A program made the translations under genes and the position numbers. 64,000 nucleotides of DNA from positions 12,664,895-12,728,894 of the forward strand of contig OW388298.1 in assembly GCA_936450465.1 (NCBI GenBank). Direction: 5' to 3'. This document shows, piece after piece, positions 1 through 11,402 of this stretch; position 1 is the stretch's first letter, and each line of letters starts with the position of its first letter. Source of the stretch: Gibbula magus. Taxonomy: Eukaryota; Mollusca; Gastropoda; Trochida; Trochidae. The notes under the pieces are model-generated. The model ran no database searches, was not told the origin of the DNA, and saw only the letters and a list, made by a program, of their open reading frames with translations.

Positions 1-1380
1 TACTGCTTCTCCTAGTAGTGCTACTGCTACTACTATTATTATTATCATACTACTACTGCTACTACTACTACTACTACTACAACTACTATTTCTACTGCTT
101 CTCCTAGTAGTGCTACTGCTACTACTATTATTATTATCATACTACTACTGCTACTACTACTACTATTATTATTATCATACTACTACTACAACTACTACAT
201 GTATTACTACTGCTTCTCCTAGTAGTGCTACTGCTACTACTATTATTATTATCATACTACTACTGCTACTACTACTACTACTACAACTACTATTTCTACT
301 GCTTCTCCTAGTAGTGCTACTGCTACTACTATTATTATTATCATACTACTACTGCTACTACTACTACTATTATTATTATCATACTACTACTACAACTACT
401 ACATGTATTACTACTGCTTCTCCTAGTAGTGCTACTGCTACTACTATTATTATTATCATACTACTACTGCTACTACTACTACTATTATTATTATCATACT
501 ACTACTACAACTACTACATGTATTACTACTGCTTCTCCTAGTAGTGCTACTGCTACTACTATTATTATTATCATACTACTACTGCTACTACTACTACTAT
601 TATTATTATCATACTACTACTACAACTACTACATGTATTACTACTGCTTCTCCTAGTAGTGCTACTGCTACTACTATTATTATTATCATACTACTACTGC
701 TACTACTACTACTATTATTATTATCATACTACTACTACAACTACTACATGTATTACTACTGCTTCTCCTAGTAGTGCTACTGCTACTACTATTATTATTA
801 TCATACTACTACTGCTACTACTACTACTATTATTATTATCATACTACTACTACAACTACTACATGTATTACTACTGCTTCTCCTAGTAGTGCTACTGCTA
901 CTACTATTATTATTATCATACTACTACTGCTACTACTACTACTATTATTATTATCATACTACTACTACAACTACTACATGTATTACTACTGCTTCTCCTA
1001 GTAGTGCTACTGCTACTACTATTATTATTATCATACTACTACTGCTACTACTACTACTATTATTATTATCATACTACTACTACAACTACTACATGTATTA
1101 CTACTGCTACTGCTACTACTATTATTATTATCATACTACTACTGCTACTACTACTACTAATATTATTAATGCTGCCCCTACTAGTGCTGCTACTACTTCA
1201 GCTAAACACTATAACTATTACTGCTACCGACGTTGCTACTTTTATTTCTACTGGTGGTGATACTTTTGCTGAGTACACCATATGTTACCGCCGTTACTGC
1301 TGCTGTTACTGCTACAACAACTGCTACCGCCGTTACTACTGCTGTTACTACTACAACAACTGATATCATAACTAATATCA
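1..1380. repeat. Composite ACT/ATT trinucleotide array with 115-bp higher-order units
   Basis: The stretch is almost pure ACT, ATT and GCT triplets. They are organised into longer units that begin 'tactgcttctcctagtag'. Full 115-bp units start at 93, 297, 412, 527, 642, 757, 872 and 987. Shorter variants of 92 and 89 bp start at 1 and 208. The six units from 412 to 1101 are in direct tandem and look identical or nearly so. From about 1102 the order decays into degenerate GCT/ACT/GTT triplets that fade out near 1380. Because 115 is not a multiple of 3, each unit shifts frame, so the Leu-, Tyr- and Thr-rich open frames are artefacts. Confidence 0.95.
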
Positions 1381-2120
1381 TCCTGTCTCATGTAAGAATC
1401 CCGAGCTCCGATTGATCAACGTGACCACGAACTTCCAATTATTATTAACCGCATAATTGTTATGCTCGTGACAATGTGATGAAAGTGTATTGAAAGGTCA
1501 GAATTCACTCACGGCTGTCAACGTGTGTTCATCATGCGAAAAATCTAAATTATGTGAGAGTCGTTATTAACATTATTATGCTTCGTCTACTTTAGCTCTT
1601 TATAACATTTGGTTTTTATTAAATGTATTTTAACATTCATAAGAGACGACGTATGAATAAAAAAAAAACAGCAACTGTATCGAAATATGTTGTGTTATGT
1701 TTCTATACATGTAAAAGGATACATTATCCATTCAAGGATGATAAAAGATATATTATGTTTGCTAAATCTAGACTGATGCTAGTGATGCCGGAAACTCGTG
1801 TCACTTTATACTAAACTTTGGAGTCTTGACTTAATGAGATGACCAGCATTTACATCTCACGACATTTATTACAGACACACAGTATACATAGAAAGATGTT
1901 ATGGTGAAGCTTTTTAGCATATATTGAGCACAGTGGACTGGATTTCTTATATTTTCAAGGTTGAAATACGACATTTATCAGTGAAAATAAAATACACGTA
2001 TAGATATTTACAATGAATGCTCTTATAGGGTAGACTTGTTTGAACTGATACCAGCACATATGGTATGTTAGGCACGTATTAAATCCATATGAAATATTGT
2101 CGGAAAACACTAGATGCTCC
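1381..2120. other. AT-rich intergenic DNA, no gene seen
   Basis: No conserved coding frame, RNA gene or repeat was recognised. The short open frames here do not resemble any family I know. Confidence 0.5.
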
Positions 2121-2124
2121 TTAA

Positions 2125-2532
2125 AGGTGCATCCATTGGGTTTCATAAAAGTTTATTTGGCTTTTATACGTTCCAACTCACCATATGTGATGTCTACAAT
2201 ACGAATAAATTCACTCAGTTTGCATATTTATCCCCAATCAACAAATTTATCATAATAACTAGTTTCCAATTAAAATTGAACCATTATCAACTCAAAATTG
2301 TCTTTTAGTCTGTTATAAACAAGCTTACAAAATTACGTTTGACTCATTGACACGCGCCACACGCTGTGCATTGTCCGGTTTTCGATCAGAAATCACTACC
2401 TTCATATCGTCAGTATGCTATGTCTACTATCATCAAAATGTTAGTTTTTGGTAACAGTCGGTACTTCTCGATAAAGTAACACCATTTATAACGTTTGCAA
2501 TGTGTGACACCAACAACACAATGGATGTACCT
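2125..2532. mobile_element. MITE family 1, copy 1 (TTAA-flanked, inverted ends)
   Basis: This 408-bp non-coding element begins 'aggtgcatccattg' and ends with the inverted counterpart 'caatggatgtacct'. It is flanked on both sides by TTAA (2121-2124 and 2533-2536). The same element recurs at 18154-18643 and 33522-34010, and this copy is shorter by internal deletion. TTAA duplication is typical of piggyBac-type transposition. A TA duplication with two more bases in the repeat, as for Tc1/mariner, cannot be excluded because TTAA contains TA. Confidence 0.85.
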
Positions 2533-2639
2533 TTAAACATAATTTGTCTCTAGGAGGGAGGTGCACAATACCCAGCTGTAACACCTTCAAACAACCAGAG
2601 ATGTGTCCCTACCGCATTCTATCGAAACTTTGGAAAATC

Positions 2640-3195
2640 GAAGACTGGACTATAAGCATTCACTTCCCACAGAGGCTACTCCTTTAAGATTTCCGATCCT
2701 AACCTCTATTCTACATGGCCTGAATTTCAAGACTCCAGCAAAATTCCCTAGTGGAGGAAAGGGGAACCTCATACAGTATCCCTGCTTCTTAGCCTCTTTC
2801 AGTGATCATTTCGACTGAGTGCTTTTGTGTACCACGTTATCTTGTATATAGACCTATGGCCTACGTGCAATAATAACTGATTGATTGATTGACTTCAAAG
2901 ATCTAGGCATTTGACTCTTAAGGGTCTTGCTATTTTGATGTAAATAACACTAATGAAGTATATTTGGTATTTGTCTCTGATTTGGTCTTCTTTATTTATC
3001 AGCATGTTTATGATCAATTGTTTATCTTACGTTTATTGTATCATCATGACGCTTATTGCACAACTAATTCAAACAATCAGGACACTCCATTTGTGCTCTC
3101 GACTCCAGGCCATAAAGAACAGAGGTTAGGATCGGAAATCTGAAGGGAGTAAGCTAGCTCTTTGGGAAGAGAATGGAATATAAGTTGAATCTCTA
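2640..3195. repeat. Inverted pair of LINE 3'-tail-like segments
   Basis: A segment at about 2648-2735 (core 'agatttccgatcctaacctct') recurs in inverse orientation at about 3105-3190, with roughly 90-100-bp diverged arms. Between them the plus strand runs into 'cgtgcaataataactgattgattgattg' (about 2863-2890), an ATTG-repeat end like those of some LINE 3' tails. Two inverted retroelement fragments are the simplest reading. The clade is unknown. Confidence 0.4.
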
Positions 3196-4138
3196 GTATC
3201 GTTTATCGTTATAAGTAGATTCAAGGTTAAAACTGCACGATGTGGGGTAATAATCAAATACCGTAGACGAATGAACTCTCATGTATGTGTAGTTAGTTAA
3301 TAACCAGGAAATGGTCTTCTAGTGGGACTGGGGAACAACAGTAAATTTGAAAACAAAGGTCTTTCAACTATAAACTTCCGTCAGTATATATAAAGATAGA
3401 TATAGAGAAATCGTTTTGACAGTAGATTTTGCACAATGCCCTGTCACCGTCAACTACATGACATCACAATGCTTTTGCATAATAGAGCTATAACATCACA
3501 ATGGAAATCTGGGGGGTCAATCCTAAATGTTTCATTGACCACGAAATCAATGCCTGAACGCAAACGAATGTGAATCTTGTTCAGCGATACGTGACTCCTT
3601 CGGGGACATATTGAATCATATATTTTAAGATTGGCGTTCAATCATTTCAAATCTCCATGAATCCATGAGTTTTTCCTCATAAAAAAATTTGTTATAACAC
3701 GGAATAAGTTGAGTTCAGTTTTCTTGATACCATTTTGGTTTGAATGAAACCTGAGCCAAACGTGTTCCTTGCAATCAAACTTATAAATTTGCCGCGGTAT
3801 GATTTTTTTTAAACCACAATGTTCATTTTCTTTTAGGCTGTAAACAAATTTGATTGACTTCATCAATTCAGATTTTATTGTTAACCTCATCCATTGACAG
3901 GAACGTTCCCACGTCGAAATATTCCTTAAAGCTCAGTTGTAACAAGAATACATACATGATGAACAATTAATTGAAATTATGAAAGATGTATTGTAGTGTA
4001 AAGCAACAAACAAAATACTTAGTCGTAGAGCAATGATTTTACAATGTGATTCAATTATTAATTATTAACTTAATTAGTTTTGTTGTTACGTGAAATTAAA
4101 ATAAGACAGACAGAGAAGATCATAGGGTTTTACATATA
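3196..4138. other. Non-coding stretch with left arm of a distant inverted repeat
   Basis: No gene is seen. Around 3409-3449 the core 'cgttttgacagtagatttt' matches the reverse complement of about 6733-6773 over some 40 bp with a few mismatches. The two arms bracket the 493-aa ORF at 4675-6156. Confidence 0.5.
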
Positions 4139-4446
4139 TCGGATAGCGCAGTGGTTAGCGCGTTCGGCTTCGGATCAAGAGGCCCGGGGTTCGAATCCCG
4201 CCAGGGGCTCGGCAACTTTGTCTGCAGTAGAGAACTGTTCTACACGCAGTAAGGTTTGGGTGCAATGCTACACTGAATTTCAGAGTAGTACCACCCATGG
4301 TTCGCTAGTTCCAGCCGATGCTCGCAGGTTTCACCGCAATGCATAGCCACATGGCGTTGCGGGCTTTATCCCTGCCATAATACTAGCAGCCGCGATATAA
4401 GTGAAATACTCTTGAAAGCGGCGTTAAACCCCAACTCACTCACTCA
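4139..4446 (+). mobile_element. tRNA-derived SINE, full-length copy (Deu/V-type tail)
   Basis: The head is tRNA-like, with A box 'tagcgcagtggttagcgcg' near 4144-4162 and B box 'ggttcgaatcc' near 4188-4198 (RNA polymerase III internal promoter). The body is about 240 bp. The 3' end 'gcggcgttaaaccccaac' is followed by ACTC repeats. Truncated copies of the same body occur at 14524-14738 (minus) and 44396-44575 (plus), which argues for a SINE rather than a functional tRNA gene. The tail type is widespread in molluscs. Confidence 0.85.
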
Positions 4447-4674
4447 CTTAAGAAGTGAAAGAAATGCATAGCAACAAATTTAACATTGTTTCATATTAAA
4501 ATTTACAATCATCATGAAAAATAAACAAAACAGAATTGAATATAGAATGCTTTCATGATAAAGTGGATGAAAACATCAATTATAAACACAACAGACACCT
4601 CAACTAATCTAAATAAACACATCAATCTATTTCAAGCCGATTCCATCAACATCACTCTGTCCACAATGACAGTC

Positions 4675-6156
4675 TCAACCCGTGAGAAAAACATCAGTGT
4701 AAGTCAGTCCGGGTAAACTGCCAATATATGTTAGATTTCTATGATACAAATGAAACACGTTCTTTCCACTTGTCATAACCATGTAGGTATTTACATACAG
4801 TAATTCCTCGCAATTATATCCTCTTATATATAAGTTCAGCAAAGAATGGTCTTTTAAATTTAACCGTATTGCCCGACAGTTTGTAATGCACATTACAAGG
4901 TAGGAATCCAAGGGATCAACAGAGATAGAATCAATTAAGCCGCGCGTAAAGTAAACAGTCCTTGGTGTGAAATGTCGAGTCAATGACCGCCATCCTTCAT
5001 ACGATAATAAATATAGTCGATGCATATCGAAGCGTAAATAGTAATAAATACCTTTAGACAGTTGGTGGATGTGGGCTATATGTAGACCATCAATGTGCGC
5101 CAAGGTTTTGGTCGAATTAGTAGAAATACTAAAACTTGTCCATAAAGATGAACATATGTAAATCAATAGGTCTTCTGATTCATCATGAAATATGAATTGC
5201 CCACTTCCATTTATTTTGCGTAGGATTGTCCTTTTTCCATCAAAATGAAGTGATTCTATAGTTTTCGGGCGAAGTAAATACAACATACACGCTTTTGAAT
5301 TAGCAGCTAAGTCTTTAACTGAACTCATTTTCATAGGTTGCAAGTGTAGTTTAGTTTTCTTTAAATGCTTTAAATGATAAATATAAATATGTGTCCAGTC
5401 CGTCATGAAGTTAAAAGTAAAGACAAGATTTTTGTGTTCATTCTGGACCAATTTACAAAGGTTACCACGTCTACTTGATTGCTTTACATTCGCTGTGTTA
5501 TCCACTGGTTTGACTGAAATATAAGTTTTCCTAACAAGTGTTCCGTGTTTCTTGTTGTCCAATGGTTTGACTGAAGCAGAGGTTTTCCTAACAATTGTTC
5601 CGTGTTTCTTGTTGTCGAATGGTTTGACTGAAGCAGAGGTTTTCCTTACAAGTGTTCGGTGTTTCTTGTTGTCGAATGGTTTGACTGAAGCAGAGGTTTT
5701 AGTAACAATTATTGTTCCGTGTTTCTTGTTGTCGAATGGTTTGACTGAAGCAGAGGTTTTCCTAGCAGTTGCTCCTTGATTCGTGTTGTCCAATGGTTTG
5801 ACTGAAGCAGAGGTTTTCGTTATAGTTGCTCCTTCATTCTTGTCTTTCAGTGTTTTTATGTGAATAGTAAGTTTCCATTCGTCGTTTGGATAGTAAATGT
5901 TAACACTTGGTGAAAACACGACACATGTTTTTGTAAAAGTTATGAGCAAAATTCCAACAATTGGCCTAGTTTTCTGGTTAAGTTTCCCAATGCATGAAAT
6001 CATATCCAAATCAGCTTCATTCATTGCTACCCGGGTCGTACTCATCGTCTGTTGGTACTCTTGCCAGAATGAGAAAAACCTCTTTGAAAGGACACGAGTT
6101 GGTATCAGCATGGCAACACAACAAACACATTTCAAATAGAAGACGATTGCTGTCAT
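4675..6156 (-). CDS. Unrecognised 493-aa protein with signal-like N-terminus and 19-aa repeats
   Basis: An uninterrupted 1482-bp frame, by far the longest outside the sulfatase gene. Residues 1 to about 24 are hydrophobic with several Cys, like a signal peptide or anchor. A second hydrophobic stretch lies at about 66-82. Residues 114-217 hold six imperfect 19-20-residue repeats starting KTSASVKP (K114, K133, K153, K172, K191, K210), rich in Lys, Ser and Thr. The C-terminal half, about 225-493, alternates short hydrophobic strands and turns, as in a beta-propeller, but no diagnostic motif is visible. I do not recognise the family. Intactness over 493 codons suggests a real gene or a recent exon. 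The N-terminus is uncertain because Met38, Met45 and Met52 are alternatives and an upstream splice cannot be excluded. 40-bp inverted repeats lie on either side (3409-3449 and 6733-6773). Confidence 0.55.
   Translation of the reverse strand: MTAIVFYLKCVCCVAMLIPTRVLSKRFFSFWQEYQQTMSTTRVAMNEADLDMISCIGKLNQKTRPIVGILLITFTKTCVVFSPSVNIYYPNDEWKLTIHIKTLKDKNEGATITKTSASVKPLDNTNQGATARKTSASVKPFDNKKHGTIIVTKTSASVKPFDNKKHRTLVRKTSASVKPFDNKKHGTIVRKTSASVKPLDNKKHGTLVRKTYISVKPVDNTANVKQSSRRGNLCKLVQNEHKNLVFTFNFMTDWTHIYIYHLKHLKKTKLHLQPMKMSSVKDLAANSKACMLYLLRPKTIESLHFDGKRTILRKINGSGQFIFHDESEDLLIYICSSLWTSFSISTNSTKTLAHIDGLHIAHIHQLSKGIYYYLRFDMHRLYLLSYEGWRSLTRHFTPRTVYFTRGLIDSISVDPLDSYLVMCITNCRAIRLNLKDHSLLNLYIRGYNCEELLYVNTYMVMTSGKNVFHLYHRNLTYIGSLPGLTYTDVFLTG
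5506..5817 (-). repeat. 57-bp coding minisatellite within the 493-aa ORF
   Basis: Six tandem units of 57 bp (one of 60 bp) encode the KTSASVKP-type repeats. Every unit length is a multiple of three, so the frame is kept. On the plus strand the unit core reads 'ggtttgactgaagcagagg'. The array also leaves the plus strand open, which gives a false ORF at 5552-5779. Confidence 0.9.
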
Positions 6157-7452
6157 GGTTGAGTGTTTTCAATTTTAACAGCCATTCGAATCTTCCAAAA
6201 TAGTCTGACTAAAAGAACTGTTGTTTGTTGAGAATCCTTGCAGCTACCTAAACCATGTAAGTGTTTCTATGGAATCGAGGTGTACGGACAGGAGAGGAAG
6301 TAACTGTCGCTGCTTCAGTTATCTGATTCTCTCACATTGATTTATATGTCTGTTTCACATTTGGAATTTTTCTCATGTATTATTTTGTAGATAATATAAG
6401 TTGTTATAATGGAAAAATTTTACAGTTTTTTCTATTATTATTTATAACTACTCTCAGTTGATACGTATTGTATATAAATGATATCCCCCTCGAATCCTCT
6501 GATATCTGATGTTTGATATCAGAAGACACTAGGGTGAGATTGTATTTATCATCCAAAATCATTCTTAATTACGTCCGATGAAACATGTACATACCACATG
6601 ACCATGGCACTACCATTACACTTCCAGTATTAGGGTGTCACAGTAATGTGACGTCATCATGTGTATGATGTCATGACAGTGTGCATGATGTCATAAGCTT
6701 TTTGACGTTATAGTACTGAGTAATTATTTTATGGTGACGGGGCATTGTACAAAATCTACTGTCAAAACGATATCTCCTAGGGGATACTGCTTGCTCTTAC
6801 ACAGGTAATATTTTCTATTGAACACAGATTTAGACGATAAATGTCAAATATAACACTACATGAAATAATGATATTTCAAAAGGATTAAACATATATTAAA
6901 GATGGTATTTACAAGATCTTATAATTATGATATCAACATATTTATGTAACAATTGATTTTCATATTGTGAGTGTTGAGGAGCATTCACGAATGATAAAAT
7001 TGAAAAAGAAATGAGTTTCACTATGACAACACGTTTCAGCTTAATATTTGTCTTTATTATATTTTCTGTGGTGAAATACGACATTAATGAGTTAAAATAA
7101 ACTCCATATTTTAACTAAGTGAAATAAAATGTTATTCTACTCAGTGAAATAAAACTTTCAATCATGTGACGTCATCGTAACAATAGGATGACGTCATAGG
7201 ATGGCGGTGGAAAGTACGGCAATTTCGGAGGCTCCATTCATTAAATGAACGTCATTTACCACCTACGCATAGTTTATTAAATCTAATAAATAGAACATTT
7301 GACATTTATCGTCGAATACCATGTACATCTCAGCTCGTGAGGTAGAACTCATATATTTACACTCGTTGCTGCGCCAATCGTGAAAATATAAATTTCTACT
7401 TCACTCGATGACATATAGGCTACATGGTATTTGACATCTATGGGACCACCTT
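6157..7452. other. Non-coding region upstream of the 493-aa ORF
   Basis: No gene is seen. It holds the right-hand arm (about 6733-6773) of the inverted repeat that starts at 3409, and several TGACGTCA-like CRE/ATF motifs (about 6650-6710 and 7167-7195). The motifs may be promoter elements or repeat sequence. I cannot tell which. Confidence 0.45.
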
Positions 7453-7626
7453 GATCGTCGTATCCATGCACGTACACCTCCACCGCAGACGTTTGAAGCA
7501 CTGGCCACAGCACTACAGGAGGAGTGGAGAGCAATACCCCAGGAAAGGATTCGCTGTCTTATCCGTTCTGCTCCGGGGAGGTGGAATGCTGTGATTACAG
7601 CTCGTGGGATTCATGCGATACCCTAG
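7453..7626 (+). pseudogene. Tc1/mariner transposase C-terminal relic
   Basis: The plus-strand frame reads RRIHARTPPPQTFEALATAL and then QEEWRAIPQERIRCLIRS, ending in ARGIHAIP and a stop. The pattern PPQT..(A)L..EEW..IP...I..L..S....R...VI.ARG is the C-terminal end of Tc1-like transposases. Upstream sequence does not continue the domain, so only this end survives. A TIR-like 'ggttgcgtttctttttt' follows at about 7789-7805, consistent with the element's right end. Confidence 0.7.
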
Positions 7627-9017
7627 TGTGATTCGAGTGTTTGCTAGAGACCTGTAAGATTGTGACGTTATACGATAGAGACATAAGCTTCACCATGCCA
7701 AATTTCACTGTGGCATCTTTAATAATACATGTGTAAAATGTGTAAAAGTTAAAAATTGATAATAAAAAAAACACTTTCTAAATTCAGGGGTTGCGTTTCT
7801 TTTTTGAGAGAGTATTTGCTATTGTTGCTTTAGACATTTTTTTTCAAATATGCTTCAAAATCAAATCGATAGTATGAAATGTTAGCACATATTCAATATT
7901 TGTCTATTTCTTTGGAATGATCACGTGAAAGGAAATAAGTATAATAATAAATAAGAAATATGGTATTGTTTGGATTATCTGGTTTCCTGAACAATAATAA
8001 ATTTGTCTGCATATTATTCAGATTTTTATCGAGCACTTGTATGTATAACATTTAAATCCACATATATTGTGCATGGAAATACATAAATAAATAAATATTT
8101 GGTAGTTTCATATTTATCGCTTTTTTATGTCAATTTCAATTTGTTTAATTTCAATTCAATTCACTTTTCAACGTGAAAGGTGTTTTTGTGCTTCTAAAAT
8201 ATAACAATATTCTTATTAAATAAATTTTCACTCGTTCCTGTAATGACAATTTTGCTAATACCCTAAAGTACACTTGACAAAAAAAATCAAAATTAAAAGG
8301 AATGTCAAGGGTGATATATAATGTTGGTCCTTTCAAATTTGAACAGTGAATTCTGTTGTCTGTACGTTCAGTTATAAAGTTATATCAGAAATCCTACATC
8401 AATCAAGTCCAAGAGTGTACATTATGTCCACAACATACTTTATCAACGTAATTTGCAAACATTATGTAGCCACTCATATGAGTTTGAACAGACATGAAAA
8501 TAAAACTATCATACTTTTATAAATCATATGGTGATTGTTTATTTACAAAACATTTTTTTATAAATAAATGACATTCAAAACCGACGTTTTCCGGGGATTT
8601 CCGGTATTAAGTCTTTGACCGATTTAAAAAATTAATATCATGTCTTTTCGAGTCGTTTTCGAGTCTATTTTTCATGAAATAACGGAAAAGACTGTCAGCA
8701 GATAGGTTATCCGATTGCTATCTATGATAAATATATCTGAGTACCTTTGAATTCTTTAGAAGTAAAATCATAGTAAATGTACCTGATATGAATAGGCAGT
8801 ATTAACGGTTTGGAAATTTGTCATAAAACATTAATAAGCAGCTCTGCCGCTCGTGATATTGGGTATTCTTGAACACAATTAGGATGACTTCAAGAAAGAA
8901 AGAAAACACGTTTTGAAGATAAATGAGAGATGGGAAATATGATAATAATATTAATTTGTCATAGTGTGTCATCTAAAATTACTACAGATCTGTATTTAGT
9001 TTGCTGGATAAGATTTT
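7627..9017. other. AT-rich non-coding DNA, no gene seen
   Basis: Apart from the terminal-repeat-like motif near 7789-7805, no coding or repeat structure was recognised. Confidence 0.5.
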
Positions 9018-9029
9018 TGAGCCGTGTTC

Positions 9030-9125
9030 AGGACCGCGAGTACTCGCGAGTACTCCCGAGTATTCCCGAGTATTCGCGAGAAGCCGCTTCTGAATGAAAA
9101 CGATTTCGCCCGTACTCGCGAATAC
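9030..9125. repeat. CG-containing 10-bp minisatellite (cgagtactcg-type)
   Basis: About four to five imperfect copies of a 10-bp palindromic unit, 'cgagtactcg' or 'cgagtattcc', run from 9030 to 9082. An inverted echo, 'cgtactcgcgaatac', lies at 9111-9125. Both strands are open across it, which creates overlapping false ORFs. Confidence 0.7.
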
Positions 9126-9370
9126 ATGCGTGCACACTTTGGAGCGGTCTTGCCAAGCAAGTATACACGATCCAAAATGGAGTCGCTTGTCACAAAATTG
9201 CATCACCTCATTTTTCTTTCTTTAATAACCCCCTAAATTGAAATGTTGTCGGTTACCATGTGCAAACTGTTGTAAGTGTAATGGAAATACAAGGACAGTT
9301 TATGGATGATCAACTTCTATATTTCACAATGGCGACGTTTCTGTATAGATCATTATGCCGTTTTATCAAC

Positions 9371-9453
9371 CAACTAGCCATATAACGTGATACTTGAAAC
9401 GATCTTTCTAAACCGTATCACCCGGTACGAGGGACTTACAACATTGTAAGTCC
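9371..9453. repeat. Dispersed repeat motif with short palindrome, copy 1
   Basis: The segment 'agccatataacgtgatacttgaaacg' to 'cccggtacgagg' (about 9374-9431) recurs at 14776-14834 with few changes. It is followed by the perfect palindrome 'gggacttacaacattgtaagtccc' at about 9430-9453. The copy at 14776 lies directly beside a SINE, so this may be part of a composite element. Confidence 0.6.
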
Positions 9454-9589
9454 CTCCAGGAGGGTTTACACAGACATTTGTAATCCCTGTTTGAAGGAAT
9501 TATAATGATTGTAAACCCTGAGATAATTACTAAGATGACGGCTTGAAAGTAAAGATCTGAAGAAACTATCTTTAACTATTTTGAAAATT

Positions 9590-9715
9590 TTCTTAATATA
9601 GCACATTATGAAACGCAAATGTTTTGACGAAAGTGCGTCTCCAACCCAACTCCAAGACCAGTCTTTCATAATCCATCGCCTTAGACTGCTGCGCCACGAA
9701 GGCACATGGAAGACA
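9590..9715 (-). mobile_element. Degenerate tRNA-Leu-like SINE head
   Basis: On the minus strand 'ggcgcagcagtctaaggcg' resembles the A-box end of a tRNA-Leu-derived SINE ('ggcgcagcggtctaaggcg'). No good B box remains. Probably a decayed SINE head. Confidence 0.45.
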
Positions 9716-9917
9716 ACGGTCAAGAAGAACCTTACATAGAAATCTTTGCCGTACTGGGGTTGAGACAATGAACAAGGATTTTACGAATGACTCTATAGAG
9801 AAACTGGGGTTTTCGATAAAGGGATAAGAAAGCGTCTTTTATACTTAAAAACGGTTGATAATATAGAGAAACTATTCTACATCGGATATGGTAAGGTTGT
9901 AGGCCCTGACAGTCAGT

Positions 9918-10199
9918 TTCTCTCAGTTTTTACCCGCCCTTGGACCTGCGAGCCAATGACAATTCATATCACTTCAATTCGTTGCAAAGCACGCGAGGTC
10001 ATTTTGTTAGCCATCCGTCACCGGTTATCTCCCTTGACCACATCCGTCTTATCGTACTGAGTATTTTCTTTGGTTACTGACTTCGTCACGCCGGCCAAGG
10101 GCGGGTAATTTTAGTACAGATTTCACTGACAGAGTTTCCCATGGGTGATATAGTAGAGAGTAACGGAGCATGTATAAAACCCTGGGTAACCGAGGATGG
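9918..10199. mobile_element. Foldback MITE family 4, diverged copy
   Basis: This segment is about 280 bp. Its right part, 'ccaagggcgggtaattttagtacagatttc' to 'ggtgatatagtagagagtaacggagcat', is shared with the element at 32209-32548. Its left part carries an eroded inverted copy ('tttttacccgcccttgg', 9937-9953). The interior, including 'gccatccgtcaccggttatctcc', is also shared with the 32-kb copy in inverse orientation. Non-coding. Confidence 0.75.
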
Positions 10200-10479
10200 T
10201 TAGTTGGAGGAACAGACCCGATGCAAGTCTACAAATGAGGCAGTTCTCAGAGGCTCCTTTTCTCTCTTTTCTTCTTTTTTTCCCTTCACATCTTGACATA
10301 TTTTTCAGAGACTTAATGTTAGACTAAGACTAGGCATTGAAGTTTAGAGTCAACTATGACAATAACAGGTACTAAGTCAGAAGAAACACTTCCCATTTAG
10401 ATAGTGAAGAAATATAACATGGTTATATTTGGGATGACACTACTTTCAATAGTACAAATTCTTGTACTTTTTCGGGCTG

Positions 10480-10566
10480 AGTCCCATGCGGGATTCGAAC
10501 CCACGCCCTCAGAGTAAGGCAACTATCGCCAGCATTGACTGTACCAACAGCTTACCACACGACCAT
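10480..10566 (-). mobile_element. tRNA-like SINE head fragment
   Basis: Read on the minus strand, an A-box-like 'tgtggtaagctgttgg' is followed about 45 bp later by a B box, 'gggttcgaatccc', and then 'gcatgggactcag'. No cloverleaf can be completed around it, so I call it a SINE head and not a tRNA gene. Confidence 0.55.
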
Positions 10567-10929
10567 TTCGAATCGACAAAAATCGACATACCCTTGCTTT
10601 CAGTCCATTCACGTCCGACCTAAAACCGTTCTTATTTCAGAATGCTTTCTCTTAAAATGTGCATTTACCTGTTCAATATGGTGATTGAAAAGTACAGAGA
10701 GTCAATATGATGATTTGTGCTACAGAAATACTTTACATTATTTAATTTATTATTACAATTTACAGAATTTTTTATTAAGTAATCACAATGAAAGAAACGG
10801 AGGTAAACTAAACTGAGGAGGGGAGTATTAAATTCACGAAGCCCAGTCCAAATCTAACCCATCAATTTTTAAAGGTTGGTGTATTTGAAAAATAAAGCTC
10901 GCAATATTTTGGCTGTACATTTTCGGTTA

Positions 10930-11062
10930 AACCCGTGAACACAGAGTGAATTCTACAATGAGCGAAACCTGTGAACATTCTATGAAATGTGTAAACATCG
11001 AGCGAGATATGTGAACAATGAGTGAAACCTGTAAACATTGAGTGAAATGTGTGAACATTGAC
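10930..11062. repeat. Degenerate ~22-bp minisatellite (gtgaacattgagtgaaa type)
   Basis: Five to six imperfect tandem units alternate 'gtgaacatt' or 'gtaaacatt' with 'gagcgaaa' or 'gagtgaaa'. The array creates two overlapping minus-strand frames that are not real genes. Confidence 0.75.
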
Positions 11063-11138
11063 AGAAACAGGAACTTGGGCTGTATAATCAATAGCGTGTC
11101 GTTGCTGTAGGATATCATAAAACAAACGAAAGGCCATA

Positions 11139-11205
11139 TTTCACTATCACTATTTCACTATTTCACTATTTCACTATTTCACTATTTCACTATTTCACTA
11201 TTTCA
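11139..11205. repeat. (TATTTCAC)n microsatellite
   Basis: Seven or so direct copies of the octamer 'tatttcac', with slight irregularity at the left end. Confidence 0.9.
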
Positions 11206-11309
11206 CTCTCCTGTCTTGCCTGGTGAAAGAGATCCAAAACGACGATTTTCAAAAGCCGTGTTTTTTTTCAGAATTATTAACTGATAATGTTTAAAAAATT
11301 ACAATTTAC

Positions 11310-11402
11310 GTTTTAGTGTCACACAATGTGTCATGTTTGAGTGTCACATGGTATCACAATGTGTCATGTTTTAGGGTCACATGGAATCACAATGTGACAT
11401 GT
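11310..11402. repeat. 33-bp tandem repeat
   Basis: About 2.7 copies of a 33-bp unit containing 'cacaatgtgtcatgtt', with unit starts at 11322, 11355 and 11388. Confidence 0.85.

Noticed and set aside
110..1415. Open frames rich in Leu, Tyr, Thr and Ile
   Set aside because: They are translations of the ACT/ATT triplet array. The same pattern appears in all frames because the 115-bp unit shifts frame.
4139..4210. A functional tRNA gene
   Set aside because: A and B boxes are good, but the sequence runs into a SINE body that recurs at 14.5 and 44.4 kb, and no proper acceptor stem closes.
5552..5779. Plus-strand 75-aa repetitive ORF
   Set aside because: It is the antisense of the 57-bp coding repeats of the minus-strand 493-aa ORF.
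9466..9775. 100-aa minus-strand ORF
   Set aside because: It runs through a decayed SINE head. No protein motif, and an overlapping frame is equally open.
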